Positions 39,152-48,792 of a DNA stretch of 57,917 nt are shown here, piece after piece; positions within the stretch are counted from its first letter, which is position 1, and every line of letters begins with the position of its first letter. Source of the DNA: Pseudomonadota bacterium (lineage in GTDB: Bacteria > Pseudomonadota > Gammaproteobacteria > Steroidobacterales > Steroidobacteraceae). The notes below the pieces were generated by a model, which was given only the letters and a program-made list of their open reading frames with translations, was not told the DNA's origin and did not search any database. The DNA is taken from NCBI GenBank assembly GCA_021822385.1, contig JAKARC010000013.1, forward strand, positions 1 through 57,917, in the 5' to 3' direction. The position numbers and the translations under genes were made by a program.

Positions 39152-39907
39152 GTGAAGATCCTGCTCAGCAACGATGATGGATACCACGCTCCGGGGATCC
39201 GTGTTCTACGCCAGAGCCTCGCGCGGCTGGCGGAGGTGACGGTCTGCGCTCCCGACCGCAACCGCAGCGGGGCGAGCAACTCCCTCACGCTCGATGTGCC
39301 GCTGCGTGTGCTCGAAGTGGAGCCCGGGGTGTTCTGCGTGCAAGGAACCCCGACCGACTGCGTGCATCTGGCCATCACCGGGTTTTTCGACTACGAGCAC
39401 GACATGGTGGTTTCGGGCATCAACGATGGGGCCAACCTCGGCGACGATGTGCTGTATTCGGGCACGGTAGCCGCGGCCATCGAGGGTCGATTCCTCGGGC
39501 TGCCCACGCTGGCGGTGTCGTTGTGCGCCGCCCCGGGCGACGCCCGCCACTTCGACACCGCGGCCGCCGTCGCCCATCGTCTGGTGAGCGCCCTGCTCGC
39601 GCGGGCGCTGGAGCCCTCGCTGATCCTGAACGTCAATGTGCCGGATGTTCCGTACGCGGCATTGCGGGGCTACCGCGTCACCCGACTCGGCTATCGGCAT
39701 CGGTCCGAGCCGGTCGTCGCGGCGCGCGATCCGCGGGGCCGGCCGGTGTACTGGATTGGTCCGGCAGGTCCGGGTCAGGATGCCGGCGCGGGCACCGATT
39801 TCGCGGCCATCGCCGCAGGCTATGTCTCGATCACGCCGCTGCAGATCGATTTGACGCGACACGGCGCCCTCGAGCCGCTGCGGGTCTGGTTGGAGGGTAT
39901 CGATTGA
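39152..39907 (+). CDS. surE: 5'/3'-nucleotidase SurE
   Basis: Survival protein that dephosphorylates nucleoside monophosphates and short polyphosphates. The 251-aa product (E. coli 253) opens [15 protein letters not shown] with the metal-binding DD, then [25 protein letters not shown] and [20 protein letters not shown]. It starts at GTG 39152; the longer in-frame start has no conserved sequence. The stop overlaps pcm, and surE-pcm is a conserved pair. Confidence 0.96.
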   Translation: MKILLSNDDGYHAPGIRVLRQSLARLAEVTVCAPDRNRSGASNSLTLDVPLRVLEVEPGVFCVQGTPTDCVHLAITGFFDYEHDMVVSGINDGANLGDDVLYSGTVAAAIEGRFLGLPTLAVSLCAAPGDARHFDTAAAVAHRLVSALLARALEPSLILNVNVPDVPYAALRGYRVTRLGYRHRSEPVVAARDPRGRPVYWIGPAGPGQDAGAGTDFAAIAAGYVSITPLQIDLTRHGALEPLRVWLEGID

Positions 39908-40566
39908 ACGACCAGCGCCTGGCCGGCATCGGTATGACTTCGGCGCGCACGCGCGACCGCCTGGTGCAGCGACTGCGTGAGCAGGGCATTGCCGATCCGG
40001 TCGTGCTCGAGCGTATCCGTAACGTGCCGCGGCACATCTTCGTCGATGAGGCTCTCGGCAGCCGCGCCTACGAGGACACGGCCCTGCCGATCGGGTTCGG
40101 CCAGACCATCTCGCAACCCTACATCGTGGCGCGCATGAGCGAAGCGCTGCTCGCGGGCGGACCGCTCGAGAAGGTGTTGGAAGTCGGCACCGGCTGCGGC
40201 TATCAGGCAGCGGTGCTGGCGCCGTTGGTGCAGCAGTTGTTCACGGTCGAGCGCATCGGCGCCTTGCTCGATCGCGCCAAGGAGCGTCTGAAGGAGCTCG
40301 ATATCCGCAACGTCAAGTTTCGCCATGGCGATGGCACGCACGGCTGGAAGACGCAGGGGCCGTTTGCCGGCATTCTGGTGGCGGCCGCGCCGCTTGCGCC
40401 CCCGCGCGAGCTGCTCGAACAGCTCGCTCCGGGCGGGCGGCTGATCGTGCCGGTCGGGCAGGAGGGCAAGCAGGAGCTGCTGCGCTTCACGCGGCGCGAA
40501 GAAGGCGTGGTGCGCGAATCACTCGGGCGCGTGGCATTCGTACCCCTGCTCGGGGGCAAGTTCTAG
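39904..40566 (+). CDS. pcm: Protein-L-isoaspartate O-methyltransferase
   Basis: Repairs isoaspartyl damage in proteins using S-adenosylmethionine. From TTG 39904 the product is 220 aa (E. coli 208). Signatures are [30 protein letters not shown] and the SAM-binding [16 protein letters not shown]. The TTG overlaps the surE stop and keeps a [13 protein letters not shown] stretch seen in relatives; the ATG at 39934 (210 aa) is the alternative. nlpD and rpoS, often next, are not present. Confidence 0.95.
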   Translation: MNDQRLAGIGMTSARTRDRLVQRLREQGIADPVVLERIRNVPRHIFVDEALGSRAYEDTALPIGFGQTISQPYIVARMSEALLAGGPLEKVLEVGTGCGYQAAVLAPLVQQLFTVERIGALLDRAKERLKELDIRNVKFRHGDGTHGWKTQGPFAGILVAAAPLAPPRELLEQLAPGGRLIVPVGQEGKQELLRFTRREEGVVRESLGRVAFVPLLGGKF

Positions 40567-40781
40567 CGGCGCGCGGCGAAAACCCTTGCGTTGCCAACAG
40601 GGGCGTGGGTACCATGCGCGGCAGAGGGCACAGGGAGGAGGGGGCGCCCGGCAGAAAAGCAATACCGCGCGATTCGCAACAGCAATAACAGTCTCGTGCC
40701 GCGGCGGCGTCGGCACGGTGGATCGCAGAGTCAGCACCTCTCCCCCTGTGTCTTCTTCGGACCGGTGCGCGGCGAGAGTCG
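40567..40781. other. Gap between convergent pcm and Mth938-like genes
   Basis: This 215-nt stretch has no coding frame I trust. It contains a possible hairpin GTGCCG (40696-40701) with CGGCAC (40711-40716) and a 9-nt loop, but no T-run on either strand. TTGCGT (40586-40591) and TACCAT (40610-40615), 18 nt apart, make a weak promoter-like pair with nothing coding after it on that strand. Confidence 0.3.
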
Positions 40782-41153
40782 TTACGCGAAGAACAATGCC
40801 GCGACCACGGGGCGCTGTTCGTGCACCAGGACGTTGAAGGTGCGGCAGGCGGCGCCGAGGTCCATCACCTCCAGGCCCACCCCGCGTGCGGCGAATGCTG
40901 CGCGGATGGCCGCCGGCGCGAAGCACTGGCGCCAGCCGGTCCCAAGCAGCACCACCTGCGGGTCGAGCGCGAAGATGTCAGACAGGTGTTCGGGCGCGAG
41001 CGCGGCGAAGTGCGTGGGCGTCCACGGGCTGAGCAGCCGATCGGCGCTGACCACGCAGCTCGCGCGCACCTCGGTGGCGCCGATGAGCATCAGTTCGGTC
41101 GAATAGGCGCGCACCGTGTTGAACGCCGTACCGGTCTCAAGCGTGATTTCCAT
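40782..41153 (-). CDS. Mth938-like (DUF498) domain protein
   Basis: Single-domain protein of the Mth938/Xcc1710 fold; biochemical role unclear, with relatives linked to respiratory complex I assembly in mitochondria (NDUFAF3). The 123-aa product shows VRAYSTELMLIGATEVRASCVV, split by family elements, then DPQVVLLGTGWRQ, MDLGAACRTFNVLV and the final RPVVAALFF. The ATG at 41153 matches the usual N-terminus. It is divergent from the rpfE-type gene with only 18 nt between start codons and no ribosome site. Confidence 0.88.
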   Translation of the reverse strand: MEITLETGTAFNTVRAYSTELMLIGATEVRASCVVSADRLLSPWTPTHFAALAPEHLSDIFALDPQVVLLGTGWRQCFAPAAIRAAFAARGVGLEVMDLGAACRTFNVLVHEQRPVVAALFFA

Positions 41154-41170
41154 CGCGCTACCATAGCGCG
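41154..41170. promoter_or_regulatory. 17-nt perfect inverted repeat between divergent starts
   Basis: CGCGCTA-CCA-TAGCGCG fills all but one base of the 18-nt gap between the Mth938-like and rpfE-type start codons. It could be an operator for both genes or an RNA hairpin at each 5' end. No Shine-Dalgarno sequence is present for either gene. Confidence 0.55.
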
Positions 41171-41171
41171 C

Positions 41172-42194
41172 ATGCGCGAACTCGTCATCGTCATCAGCGA
41201 TCTGTATCTCGGCGGTGAGGCCGATACCGCGCCGTCGGGAGGCGCACCCCAGGGGCTGCCGGGCCTTGAGCGCGTGGCCCGCTTCGCGGGTGTGCGCGCG
41301 CCGGAACGTAACTGGCGGGCGTGGTGTGCACGCTGGTTCGGTCTGGCGCGCCATGCACAACTGCCGCCGGCCAGCATCGCGGCGGTGGGTCGGTCGGTGC
41401 CGGGTGAATCGGTGTGGTGCGCGACCCCGCTGCACCTGGTCGCGGGCGTCGGCCGGCTGCACCTGCAGCGCCGCGGCCGGCTGCAGCTCGCCAGCGAGCC
41501 GCTGGCGCAACTCGCCGCCGACTTCAACAGCGAATTTGGCGGTGGGGGGTTCGCGCTGGCGCCGCTCGACTCGGGCGAGTGCCTGCTCGGTGCGCCCGGC
41601 GGCCTGAGCGCACGCACCGTCGATCCGGCACGCGTGCCACAGATGGCGTTCATCGAGGCACTGCCGTCGGGGGCCGATGCGGCGTGGTTGCGCCGGCTCG
41701 GCGCGGAGATCGAGCTGTGGCTGCATGCGCACCCACTGAATGCGGCGCGCGCGCGCCGCGGCGAACCGCAGTTGTCGCAGTTGTGGATCTGGGGCGGCGG
41801 CCAGGCGGGGCTCTGCGGCGCCGAGGAGCCGGGCGCGCGCACACACACCACCGTGTTCGGTGCCGATGCCTATCTCACGGGGCTTGTGCGCCTCGCCGGT
41901 GGGCAGAGCGCGCCGCTCGAGCAGTGGTCGCCGGCGGGCGCGACGTCGCGTGCGGGCGCCGCGCTGCTCACCCTCGAGATTGCCGAGCCGCTGCGGCGCG
42001 CGCCTGGCGGGTCGCTCACCGAGGCGTTGGCGGCACTCGATCGGCAGTGGGTCGTGCCGGCGCTCGCGGCGCTCGCGGACGGCGCGTTCGAGCGCCTGAC
42101 GGTGCTCGCGAACGATAGGCTCTGGCAGCTCGGCCGGCGCGACCGGCTGCGCCGCTGGCGCCGCCACCGTGTTGGGCTCGAGGCCCTGACGTGA
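41172..42194 (+). CDS. RpfE-type protein (phosphoglycerate mutase/phosphatase-like annotation)
   Basis: Resembles the RpfE family found beside recJ in Xanthomonas, where rpfE lies in the cluster controlling virulence factors; biochemical function is not established. The 340-aa product begins RELVIVISDLYLGGEAD, has VWCATPLHLVAGVGRLHL, LAADFNSEFGG and WIWGGGQAG, and ends in a basic helix (RRDRLRRWRRHRVG). Gene order rpfE-recJ-prfB-lysS supports the call. GTGA overlap joins it to recJ. The signalling genes rpfF, rpfC and rpfG are not in the window. Confidence 0.8.
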   Translation: MRELVIVISDLYLGGEADTAPSGGAPQGLPGLERVARFAGVRAPERNWRAWCARWFGLARHAQLPPASIAAVGRSVPGESVWCATPLHLVAGVGRLHLQRRGRLQLASEPLAQLAADFNSEFGGGGFALAPLDSGECLLGAPGGLSARTVDPARVPQMAFIEALPSGADAAWLRRLGAEIELWLHAHPLNAARARRGEPQLSQLWIWGGGQAGLCGAEEPGARTHTTVFGADAYLTGLVRLAGGQSAPLEQWSPAGATSRAGAALLTLEIAEPLRRAPGGSLTEALAALDRQWVVPALAALADGAFERLTVLANDRLWQLGRRDRLRRWRRHRVGLEALT

Positions 42195-43912
42195 ACCCGT
42201 TGCGCGTGGTGCGCCGCGCAAGCGGCGCAAGCGAGGTGCTCGGCGCAGGCCTGCATCCGGTGTTGCGTCGGGTTTATCGCGGCCGCGGTATCACGAGCGC
42301 CGCTCAGCTGGATACTTCGCTGGAGCGGCTGACGCCGGTGAGCACGCTGGAGTCGATCGAGCCGGCCGTCGAGTTGCTGCTGGCGCAGCGCGAGGCCGGA
42401 AGGATCCTGGTGATTGGTGATTTCGATGCCGATGGCGCCACGAGTACGGCATTGATGGTGCGTGCCTTGCGGGCCTGGGGTTTTACGGTGGATTTCCGGG
42501 TACCGAACCGCTTTGCGTTCGGCTATGGACTCACCCCGGAGATCGTGCGGGTCGCGGCCGCAAGTGCGCCCACCCTGATCGTGACCGTCGACAATGGCAT
42601 TACGAGCATCGCCGGGGTCGAGGAAGCCCATCGTCTCGGCATTGAAGTGCTGATCACCGATCATCACCTGCCGGGTGAGCACCTGCCGGCCGCGCGGGTG
42701 ATCGTCAATCCCAATCTTCCCGGCAGCCGGTTCGCGAGCGGCTCGCTGGCCGGAGTGGGGGTTGCGTTCTACGTGATGGCAGCCCTGAAGCGGCGGCTCG
42801 ATGTGTTGGGCCTGACCCCGGCGGGCGCACCGGGGGTGGCAGAGTTTCTCGATCTGGTCGCGCTCGGCACGGTGGCGGATCTTGTGCCGCTCGACCAGAA
42901 CAATCGCATTCTGGTGGCGCAGGGACTGAAGCGTATCCGCGCGGGCCGGTGTGTGCCCGGGATCCGCGCGTTGCTCGCGGCCGCGGGCCGCGCCCCCGAG
43001 CGCCTCACCAGCGCCGATCTCGGGTTCGCGCTCGGACCGCGGCTGAATGCGGCCGGGCGGCTCGATGACATGACGATCGGCATCCAATGTCTGCTGGCCG
43101 ATGCGGGCGCGGCGGACGCGCTCGCCGCCGAGCTCGATACGCTCAATCGCGAGCGGCGCCAGATCGAGGCGCGCATGCAAAGCGAGGCACTGGCGGCGGT
43201 GCGCGGACTCGATACCGATACGGGCCTGCGGCGCAGCGGGGTGTGTCTGTTCGATGCGGGTTGGCACGCGGGCGTCGTCGGCCTCGTGGCGAGCCGGGTC
43301 AAGGATCGCGTGCGCCGGCCGGTCATCGCCTTCGCGCTCGGCGCCGAGGGTATGCTGCGCGGCTCGGCACGCTCGGTGCCGGGGGTGCACATCCGCGACG
43401 TGTTGGCGCGACTCGAGGCTTGCCATCCGGGGTTGATCGAGCGCTTCGGCGGGCATGCCATGGCCGCCGGATTGACGCTCGAGCGCGGGCGACTCGATGA
43501 GTTCGCCCGCCTCTTCGATGCCCAGGTCGCCGCGTGGCCCGGGGAGGGTTTGATGCAGGATGCCGTGCACACCGACGGTGAGCTCGCGCTCGAGGAGATC
43601 GCTCTCGAGACGGCCGAGGCGCTGCGCGCGGCCGGTCCCTGGGGACAGGCGTTTCCCGAGCCCTGTTTCGACGGCGTGTTCACGGTGAGCCGAGCGCGCG
43701 TGGTCGGTGAGCGGCACGTGAAAATGTGGGTGCAGGGCCCGCGTGACCGGGCCTTCGATGCGATCGCATTCAATTACCTCGATCCGGCTGCCGCCGCGGT
43801 CCTGCCGAGCGGTGCGCACCGATTGGTCTACCGCCTGGATGTGAACGAGTATCAAGGCGAGCGGCGGCTGCAATTGCTGGTCGATCACATCCTGACTCCG
43901 ACAGAGCTCTGA
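42191..43912 (+). CDS. recJ: Single-stranded-DNA-specific exonuclease RecJ
   Basis: 5'-3' ssDNA exonuclease for recombination and mismatch repair. The 573-aa product (E. coli 577) contains the DHH-family motifs VIGDFDADGATSTALMVRAL, VDNGITS, LITDHHLPGE and GTVADLVPL, and the DHHA1 segment RFGGHAMAAGLTL. It starts at GTG 42191, overlapping the rpfE-type stop. Confidence 0.97.
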   Translation: MNPLRVVRRASGASEVLGAGLHPVLRRVYRGRGITSAAQLDTSLERLTPVSTLESIEPAVELLLAQREAGRILVIGDFDADGATSTALMVRALRAWGFTVDFRVPNRFAFGYGLTPEIVRVAAASAPTLIVTVDNGITSIAGVEEAHRLGIEVLITDHHLPGEHLPAARVIVNPNLPGSRFASGSLAGVGVAFYVMAALKRRLDVLGLTPAGAPGVAEFLDLVALGTVADLVPLDQNNRILVAQGLKRIRAGRCVPGIRALLAAAGRAPERLTSADLGFALGPRLNAAGRLDDMTIGIQCLLADAGAADALAAELDTLNRERRQIEARMQSEALAAVRGLDTDTGLRRSGVCLFDAGWHAGVVGLVASRVKDRVRRPVIAFALGAEGMLRGSARSVPGVHIRDVLARLEACHPGLIERFGGHAMAAGLTLERGRLDEFARLFDAQVAAWPGEGLMQDAVHTDGELALEEIALETAEALRAAGPWGQAFPEPCFDGVFTVSRARVVGERHVKMWVQGPRDRAFDAIAFNYLDPAAAAVLPSGAHRLVYRLDVNEYQGERRLQLLVDHILTPTEL

Positions 43913-44210
43913 CGCCTGCCGGCGTGGCGCCGGCTGCGGCTGGTGCGGCTTCCCTTTGTCCGCACTGGCGCGTTGATCGGGTGATGTGGACGATGTGTCG
44001 TCGGCCGCGGTGGGTCTACGCAAACGCAGTCGTACCGCTGCCCGCACGCAACTTGTGCCACAATCAAAAGCTTTTTTGGGGAGTGCCGGACGGGGAGATG
44101 TTCCGCGCCGGAATGACATTATAACCGCAGAGTTCTGACGGACGGCGGTAGGCCCCAGGCGTTGGCCGGGGTGTCGTCGTGCGGTTGCTCTGCATAGCGA
44201 AGCGCCGATC
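43913..44210. other. Gap between recJ and LuxR-type gene; hairpin after recJ
   Basis: Directly after recJ lies a hairpin of 7 bp with a 3-nt loop (GCCGGCG-TGG-CGCCGGC, 43918-43934); only a loose T-rich patch follows about 15 nt later, so it may be a weak terminator. Farther on, an AAAAGCTTTT palindrome and TATAAC (44120-44125) suggest a promoter for the regulator, but no -35 box fits well. Confidence 0.35.
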
Positions 44211-45155
44211 ATGGAAGCGATTCTGACGTTCACGCAGCAATTGTATCGAGCCGCCCAAGATGCATCCGCCGACGACTTTCACGACGTTGCGTTGGCACAT
44301 CTTAAGCAGCAGGTTCGATTCTGTGCGGCACTGTGGCTGGTCGGGCGGGTGACGGGCCGGGAGGTTGAAGTGCACCGGCTGCATGCCTATCGCATATCGC
44401 CGGCCGGATGCGAGCCGGTGGTCTGCCGGGTCCGTCAGCAGCCCGAGTCCCTCGCGCTCGCGGCCGCCGCGCCCCACCGCGTTCACATACTCCAGCCCGC
44501 CGTGCCGAGCGCACCGGTGGTGCATCATGAGCTGCTGATCGCCGCGGCCGCGGCCGACGCCGCCGCCTGCGGCCAGTGGCTGTCCCTGCAGCGTTCGCAG
44601 GGCGATACGCCGTTCGATGCGACCGACCGCGAGACGCTGCGGCTGCTGATGCCGCACCTCACCGAGGCCCGCGCCGTGAATCGCGCGCTGCGTCTGCTGC
44701 GGGCCTCGAACGAAGCACGTCTCGAGCCGCGCCCGCATCGTGCCGTCACGCTGACCGATGGCACCGTGCTGCACTGCGGCGCGCACATGCGTGAGGCTAT
44801 GGACGCGACCTGGCCGTACTGGAGTGGTCTGTGTCTGCCGCCGGAACTGCTTGCGGCGGTGCGCAGCTGCGGCGAGCTCACGCTGCCCGGCCGCGGTGAG
44901 CGCATCGTCGCGCACCGCTTCTCCGATGCGCTCGTGCTGTGCCTCAAACGCGTCTCGCTGCGCGAGCGGCTGACGCGCCGGGAGTGCGAAATGGTGCACA
45001 TGCTCACCGCGGGCAGCGACTACACCGAAATTGCGCGCCGGTATGCGCTTGCACCGGCGACCGTGCGCGCCATCGTACGCCAGAGTTATCGCAAGCTCGG
45101 AATCAACAGCCGCACGCAGCTTGCGCGGCTGGTGCGGCGCGAGGAGACAGAATGA
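44211..45155 (+). CDS. LuxR-type HTH transcriptional regulator
   Basis: Probable DNA-binding regulator, 314 aa. The C-terminal LuxR HTH covers about 253-308: LTRRECEMVHMLTAG, YTEIARRYALAPATVRAIV, SYRKLGINSRTQLARL. The N-terminal 180 residues show no recognised receiver phosphoacceptor or autoinducer-domain signature; a GAF/PAS-like sensory fold is possible. It lies between recJ and prfB, which are adjacent in Xanthomonas, so it looks inserted there. Target genes are unknown. Confidence 0.85.
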   Translation: MEAILTFTQQLYRAAQDASADDFHDVALAHLKQQVRFCAALWLVGRVTGREVEVHRLHAYRISPAGCEPVVCRVRQQPESLALAAAAPHRVHILQPAVPSAPVVHHELLIAAAAADAAACGQWLSLQRSQGDTPFDATDRETLRLLMPHLTEARAVNRALRLLRASNEARLEPRPHRAVTLTDGTVLHCGAHMREAMDATWPYWSGLCLPPELLAAVRSCGELTLPGRGERIVAHRFSDALVLCLKRVSLRERLTRRECEMVHMLTAGSDYTEIARRYALAPATVRAIVRQSYRKLGINSRTQLARLVRREETE

Positions 45156-45250
45156 GACGTGAGGGTGCGGGAGCGGGTGGCGCGTGCGCTGGCAATCGCG
45201 GCCGCCGGCCGGTAAGATTGCGCGCCGGCCGGCTCATGTGACATGCGACG

Positions 45251-46346
45251 ATGGAACTGAATCCTCTGAAGCGCCAGATCAAAGACCTCAAGGAGCGCAT
45301 GAGCGCTCTACGGGGGTTTCTTTGAGTACGACCGCAAGAAGGAGCGTCTGGAGGAAGTTGCGCGCGAGCTGGAAGACCCGGCGGTCTGGTCCGATCCGCA
45401 GCGCGCGCAGCAGTTGGGGCGAGAGCGGGCACGTCTGAGCACCGATCTGCAGCAGATCGAGCGGGTCGATGCGGGCCTGCGTGATGCCGGGGAACTGCTC
45501 GAACTCGCCGAGGGTGAGGACGATGCGGTGGCGGCCGGGGAGATCGGCCGGGAGGCCGGTGAGCTCGAGAGCGCGGTGCGCCGGCTGGAATTGCAGCGCA
45601 TGTTTCGCGGGCAGATGGATGCGCACAGCGCGTTTCTCGACATTCAGGCCGGCGCGGGCGGCACCGAAGCGCAGGACTGGGCGCAGATGCTGCTGCGCAT
45701 GTACCTCAGGTGGGGTGCGGCGCACGCCTTCACCTGCGAGGTGATCGATTCGAGCCCGGGCGAGGTCGCCGGCATCAAGAGCGCGACCATCGCCGTGCGC
45801 GGGGAGTTCGCCTATGGCTGGCTCAGAACCGAGACCGGAGTGCATCGTCTGGTGCGCAAGTCCCCGTTCGATGCAGGCAACCGCCGTCATACCTCGTTCG
45901 CCTCGGTGTTCGTGTCTCCCGAGATCGATGATGACATCGAGATCGACATCAATCCGGCGGATCTGAAGACCGATGTGTATCGCTCATCGGGCGCAGGCGG
46001 GCAGCACGTGAACAAGACCGAGTCGGCGGTGCGGATCACGCACATGCCCTCGGGGATCGTGGTGGCGTGTCAGAACGAGCGCAGCCAGCACAAGAACCGC
46101 GCCACAGCCATGAAGATGCTGAAGGCCAAACTCTACGAGCTGGAAGTGAACAAGCGCAACGCCGCCGCCCGGGTGCTCGAGGATTCCAAGGCCGACGTCA
46201 GCTGGGGCAATCAGATCCGCTCCTACGTGCTCGATCAGGCCCGCATCAAGGATCTGCGCACCGGGGTCGAGGTGGGCAACACCACCGCAGTGCTCGACGG
46301 GGATCTCGATCAGTTTCTGGAAGCCTCGCTCAAGGCGGGATTGTAG
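45251..46346 (+). CDS. prfB: Peptide chain release factor 2 (programmed +1 frameshift)
   Basis: Releases peptides at UGA and UAA. The gene begins [20 protein letters not shown], reaches an in-frame TGA at codon 25 (45323-45325), and continues in the +1 frame from GAG at 45324, giving 364 aa (E. coli 365). Downstream motifs are the stop-recognition SPF in [12 protein letters not shown] and the catalytic GGQ at 249-251 in [15 protein letters not shown]. This is the classic RF2 autoregulation, not a broken gene. It precedes lysS, as in most Gammaproteobacteria. Confidence 0.97.
45311..45326 (+). promoter_or_regulatory. prfB frameshift site
   Basis: CGGGGGTTTCTTTGAG: an internal Shine-Dalgarno-like G-run, spacer, slippery CTT and TGA stop. 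Low RF2 lets the ribosome slip +1 on CTTT. The E. coli site is AGGGGGTATCTTTGAC; here the base after TGA is G instead of the usual C. Confidence 0.93.
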
Positions 46347-46353
46347 GGCGCGC

Positions 46354-47874
46354 ATGACAGACAACACCGCCGGGCCGGACGGCCCCGGCACTCAGGATGC
46401 GAACAAGCTGATCGCCGAGCGGCGCGCCAAGCTCGCCGCGCTGCGCGCGCGCGGCGGCGCCTTTCCGAACGACTTTCGCCGCGATGCGCTCGCCGGACAG
46501 CTGCAGGAGGCCTTCGGCGCGCATGCGACCGAGTGGTTCGAGGCCCATCCCACCCGCGTCACGGTCGGCGGGCGCATGTTGCTGAAGCGCGTGATGGGCA
46601 AGGCGAGCTTTGCCAACATCCGCGATCGCAGCGGGGAGATCCAGCTGTTCGTGCAGAAGGATACGGTGGGCGAGGCCGCCTACGCGGCGTTCAAGACCTG
46701 GGATATCGGCGATATCGTCGGGGCCACCGGGGTGCTGTTCCGCACCAAGACGCAGGAGCTGTCGGTGCGCGTCGAGCAGCTGCGGCTGCTCGTCAAGTCG
46801 CTGCGCCCGTTACCCGACAAATGGCACGGCCTGACCGATGTCGAGACGCGCTATCGGCAGCGCTACGTCGATCTGATCGTCAGCGAATCCAGTCGCGAGG
46901 TGTTTCGCACGCGCGCGCGCATCGTGCGCTACCTGCGCGAGTTCCTCGATGCGCTCGATTTCATCGAGGTCGAGACCCCGATGATGCAGCCGATACCCGG
47001 GGGGGCGAGCGCCCGCCCGTTCGTCACGCATCACAACGCGCTCGATCGGCAGATGTATCTGCGCATTGCCCCGGAGCTGTATCTGAAGCGCCTGGTGGTC
47101 GGTGGCTTCGAGCGCGTCTATGAGATCAACCGCAACTTCCGCAACGAGGGACTCTCGACGCAACACAACCCGGAATTCACCATGTTGGAGCTATACCTCG
47201 CCTATGCCGACTATCGCGATCTGATGGAGTGGATCGAAAAGGCGATTCGGGGCCTGGCACAGACGCTGCGCGGCGGGCTGCAGCTGACCTACCAGGGCCG
47301 CAGCTACGATCTCGCCGCGCCGTTTCGGCGGGTGACGGTCGAGGAGGCGATCCTCGAGCACAATCCCGAGCTCGAGCGCGCCACGCTGCGCGATGCTACG
47401 ACCTTGCGGCGCGCCTGCGAGCGGCTCGGCATTGCGGTGCAGCCGCACGATGGGCCGGGCAAGCTGCAGATCGAGATCTTCGAGAAGACCGCCGAGCACA
47501 CTCTGCTCGAGCCGACCTTCGTGTACGCCTATCCGGCGGAGGTTTCCCCGCTCTCGCGGGCGAACGATCAGGATCCCTTTCTCACCGATCGATTCGAGCT
47601 GTTCATCGCCGGGCGGGAGCTCGCCAACGGCTTCTCCGAGCTTAACGATCCGGAGGATCAGGCAGCGCGGTTCCAGGCACAGGCGGCGCGCAAGGATCGC
47701 GGCGACGAGGAGGCGATGTTCTATGACGCCGATTACGTGCGCGCGCTCGAGTACGGCATGCCGCCGACCGCCGGGCTCGGCGTCGGGATCGATCGGCTGG
47801 TGATGTTCTTCACCGACTCACCCTCGATCCGCGATGTCATTCTCTTCCCGCATTTGCGTCCCGAGGCCTCTTGA
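46354..47874 (+). CDS. lysS: Lysyl-tRNA synthetase, class II
   Basis: Charges tRNA-Lys. The 506-aa product (E. coli 505) has an N-terminal OB-fold (about 60-150) and the class II core: [31 protein letters not shown] with motif 1, [15 protein letters not shown] and [13 protein letters not shown] for motif 2, and [13 protein letters not shown] for motif 3. It starts 7 nt after prfB. Confidence 0.98.
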   Translation: MTDNTAGPDGPGTQDANKLIAERRAKLAALRARGGAFPNDFRRDALAGQLQEAFGAHATEWFEAHPTRVTVGGRMLLKRVMGKASFANIRDRSGEIQLFVQKDTVGEAAYAAFKTWDIGDIVGATGVLFRTKTQELSVRVEQLRLLVKSLRPLPDKWHGLTDVETRYRQRYVDLIVSESSREVFRTRARIVRYLREFLDALDFIEVETPMMQPIPGGASARPFVTHHNALDRQMYLRIAPELYLKRLVVGGFERVYEINRNFRNEGLSTQHNPEFTMLELYLAYADYRDLMEWIEKAIRGLAQTLRGGLQLTYQGRSYDLAAPFRRVTVEEAILEHNPELERATLRDATTLRRACERLGIAVQPHDGPGKLQIEIFEKTAEHTLLEPTFVYAYPAEVSPLSRANDQDPFLTDRFELFIAGRELANGFSELNDPEDQAARFQAQAARKDRGDEEAMFYDADYVRALEYGMPPTAGLGVGIDRLVMFFTDSPSIRDVILFPHLRPEAS

Positions 47875-47956
47875 GACGAGGCCGGCCGGGGTGGGCCCGC
47901 GCGCGCGGCCGATCGCCCCGTAGGCGCAGTGTGCCGCGGACTGATGTACCGGTGCC

Positions 47957-48784
47957 ATGGCAGCCGTAGCGCCCGAGCACGCCATCGGCGTCTTTGATTC
48001 CGGCGTCGGCGGGCTGACGGTGCTGAAGGCGCTTTTGCGTGAACTGCCCGGGGAGAATTTCATCTATCTCGGCGATACCGCGCGCCTGCCCTATGGCACC
48101 AAGAGCCCGACGACCGTGGTGCGCTATGCGCTCGCGGCGGCCGAGGCGCTGATGGCGCTGCGCCTCAAGTGTCTGGTGATCGCGTGCAATACCGCCTCGG
48201 CGGTGGCGCTTGCGCAGGTGCGCGCGCGGGTGGTGAGCGTGCCGGTCATCGGTGTCATCGAGCCGGGTGCCGAGGCGGCCTGCGCGAGCTCGAGCTCCGG
48301 TCACATTGCCGTGATCGGCACCGAGGGGACGATACGCGGGGGCGCCTATCAGGAAGCGATCCGCCGGCGCCGGCCGCAGGCACAGGTGGCCGCCGCGGCC
48401 GCGCCGCTGTTCGTTGCGCTTGCCGAGGAGGATCTGTGCGAGGGCCCGATTGCCGCGGCGGTGGCGCACCATTACCTCGATCCGCTGCTCGCGGGCGCGC
48501 CGCGCACCGACACGCTGGTGTTGGGGTGCACGCACTTCCCGATGCTACGGCGCGCAATCGAGCAGGCCGTCGGACCGGGGCTCGCCATCGTGGACTCGGC
48601 GCAGACCACCGCGGGCGCGGTGCGCTGCACGCTCGCGCAGGCCGGAATACTTGCCCCGGCGGGTATGCCGCACGGAAGGCTGCGGCTGCTCGCGACGGAT
48701 GCTCCGCAGCGCTTCGCCCAGATCGGCGCTCGCTTTCTCGAGCGGCGCATTGCCGCCGAGGACGTCGAGGCCATCGATCTATGA
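47957..48784 (+). CDS. murI: Glutamate racemase
   Basis: Supplies D-glutamate for peptidoglycan. The 275-aa product has GVFDSGVGGLTVLKAL, YLGDTARLPYGTKS, and both catalytic Cys motifs, VIACNTASAVAL and LGCTHFPML. Convergent with ygfZ, with 8 nt between the coding ends. Confidence 0.96.
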   Translation: MAAVAPEHAIGVFDSGVGGLTVLKALLRELPGENFIYLGDTARLPYGTKSPTTVVRYALAAAEALMALRLKCLVIACNTASAVALAQVRARVVSVPVIGVIEPGAEAACASSSSGHIAVIGTEGTIRGGAYQEAIRRRRPQAQVAAAAAPLFVALAEEDLCEGPIAAAVAHHYLDPLLAGAPRTDTLVLGCTHFPMLRRAIEQAVGPGLAIVDSAQTTAGAVRCTLAQAGILAPAGMPHGRLRLLATDAPQRFAQIGARFLERRIAAEDVEAIDL

Positions 48785-48792
48785 ACGGTCCG

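Noticed and set aside
41870-44233. Long open frame on the minus strand (787 codons)
   Set aside because: It is opposite rpfE-type and recJ, with no ribosome site and no family similarity.
45414-46346. A 310-aa release-factor frame starting at an internal ATG
   Set aside because: This is the post-frameshift part of prfB. The true start is at 45251 with the programmed +1 shift at 45320-45325; it is neither a separate gene nor a pseudogene.
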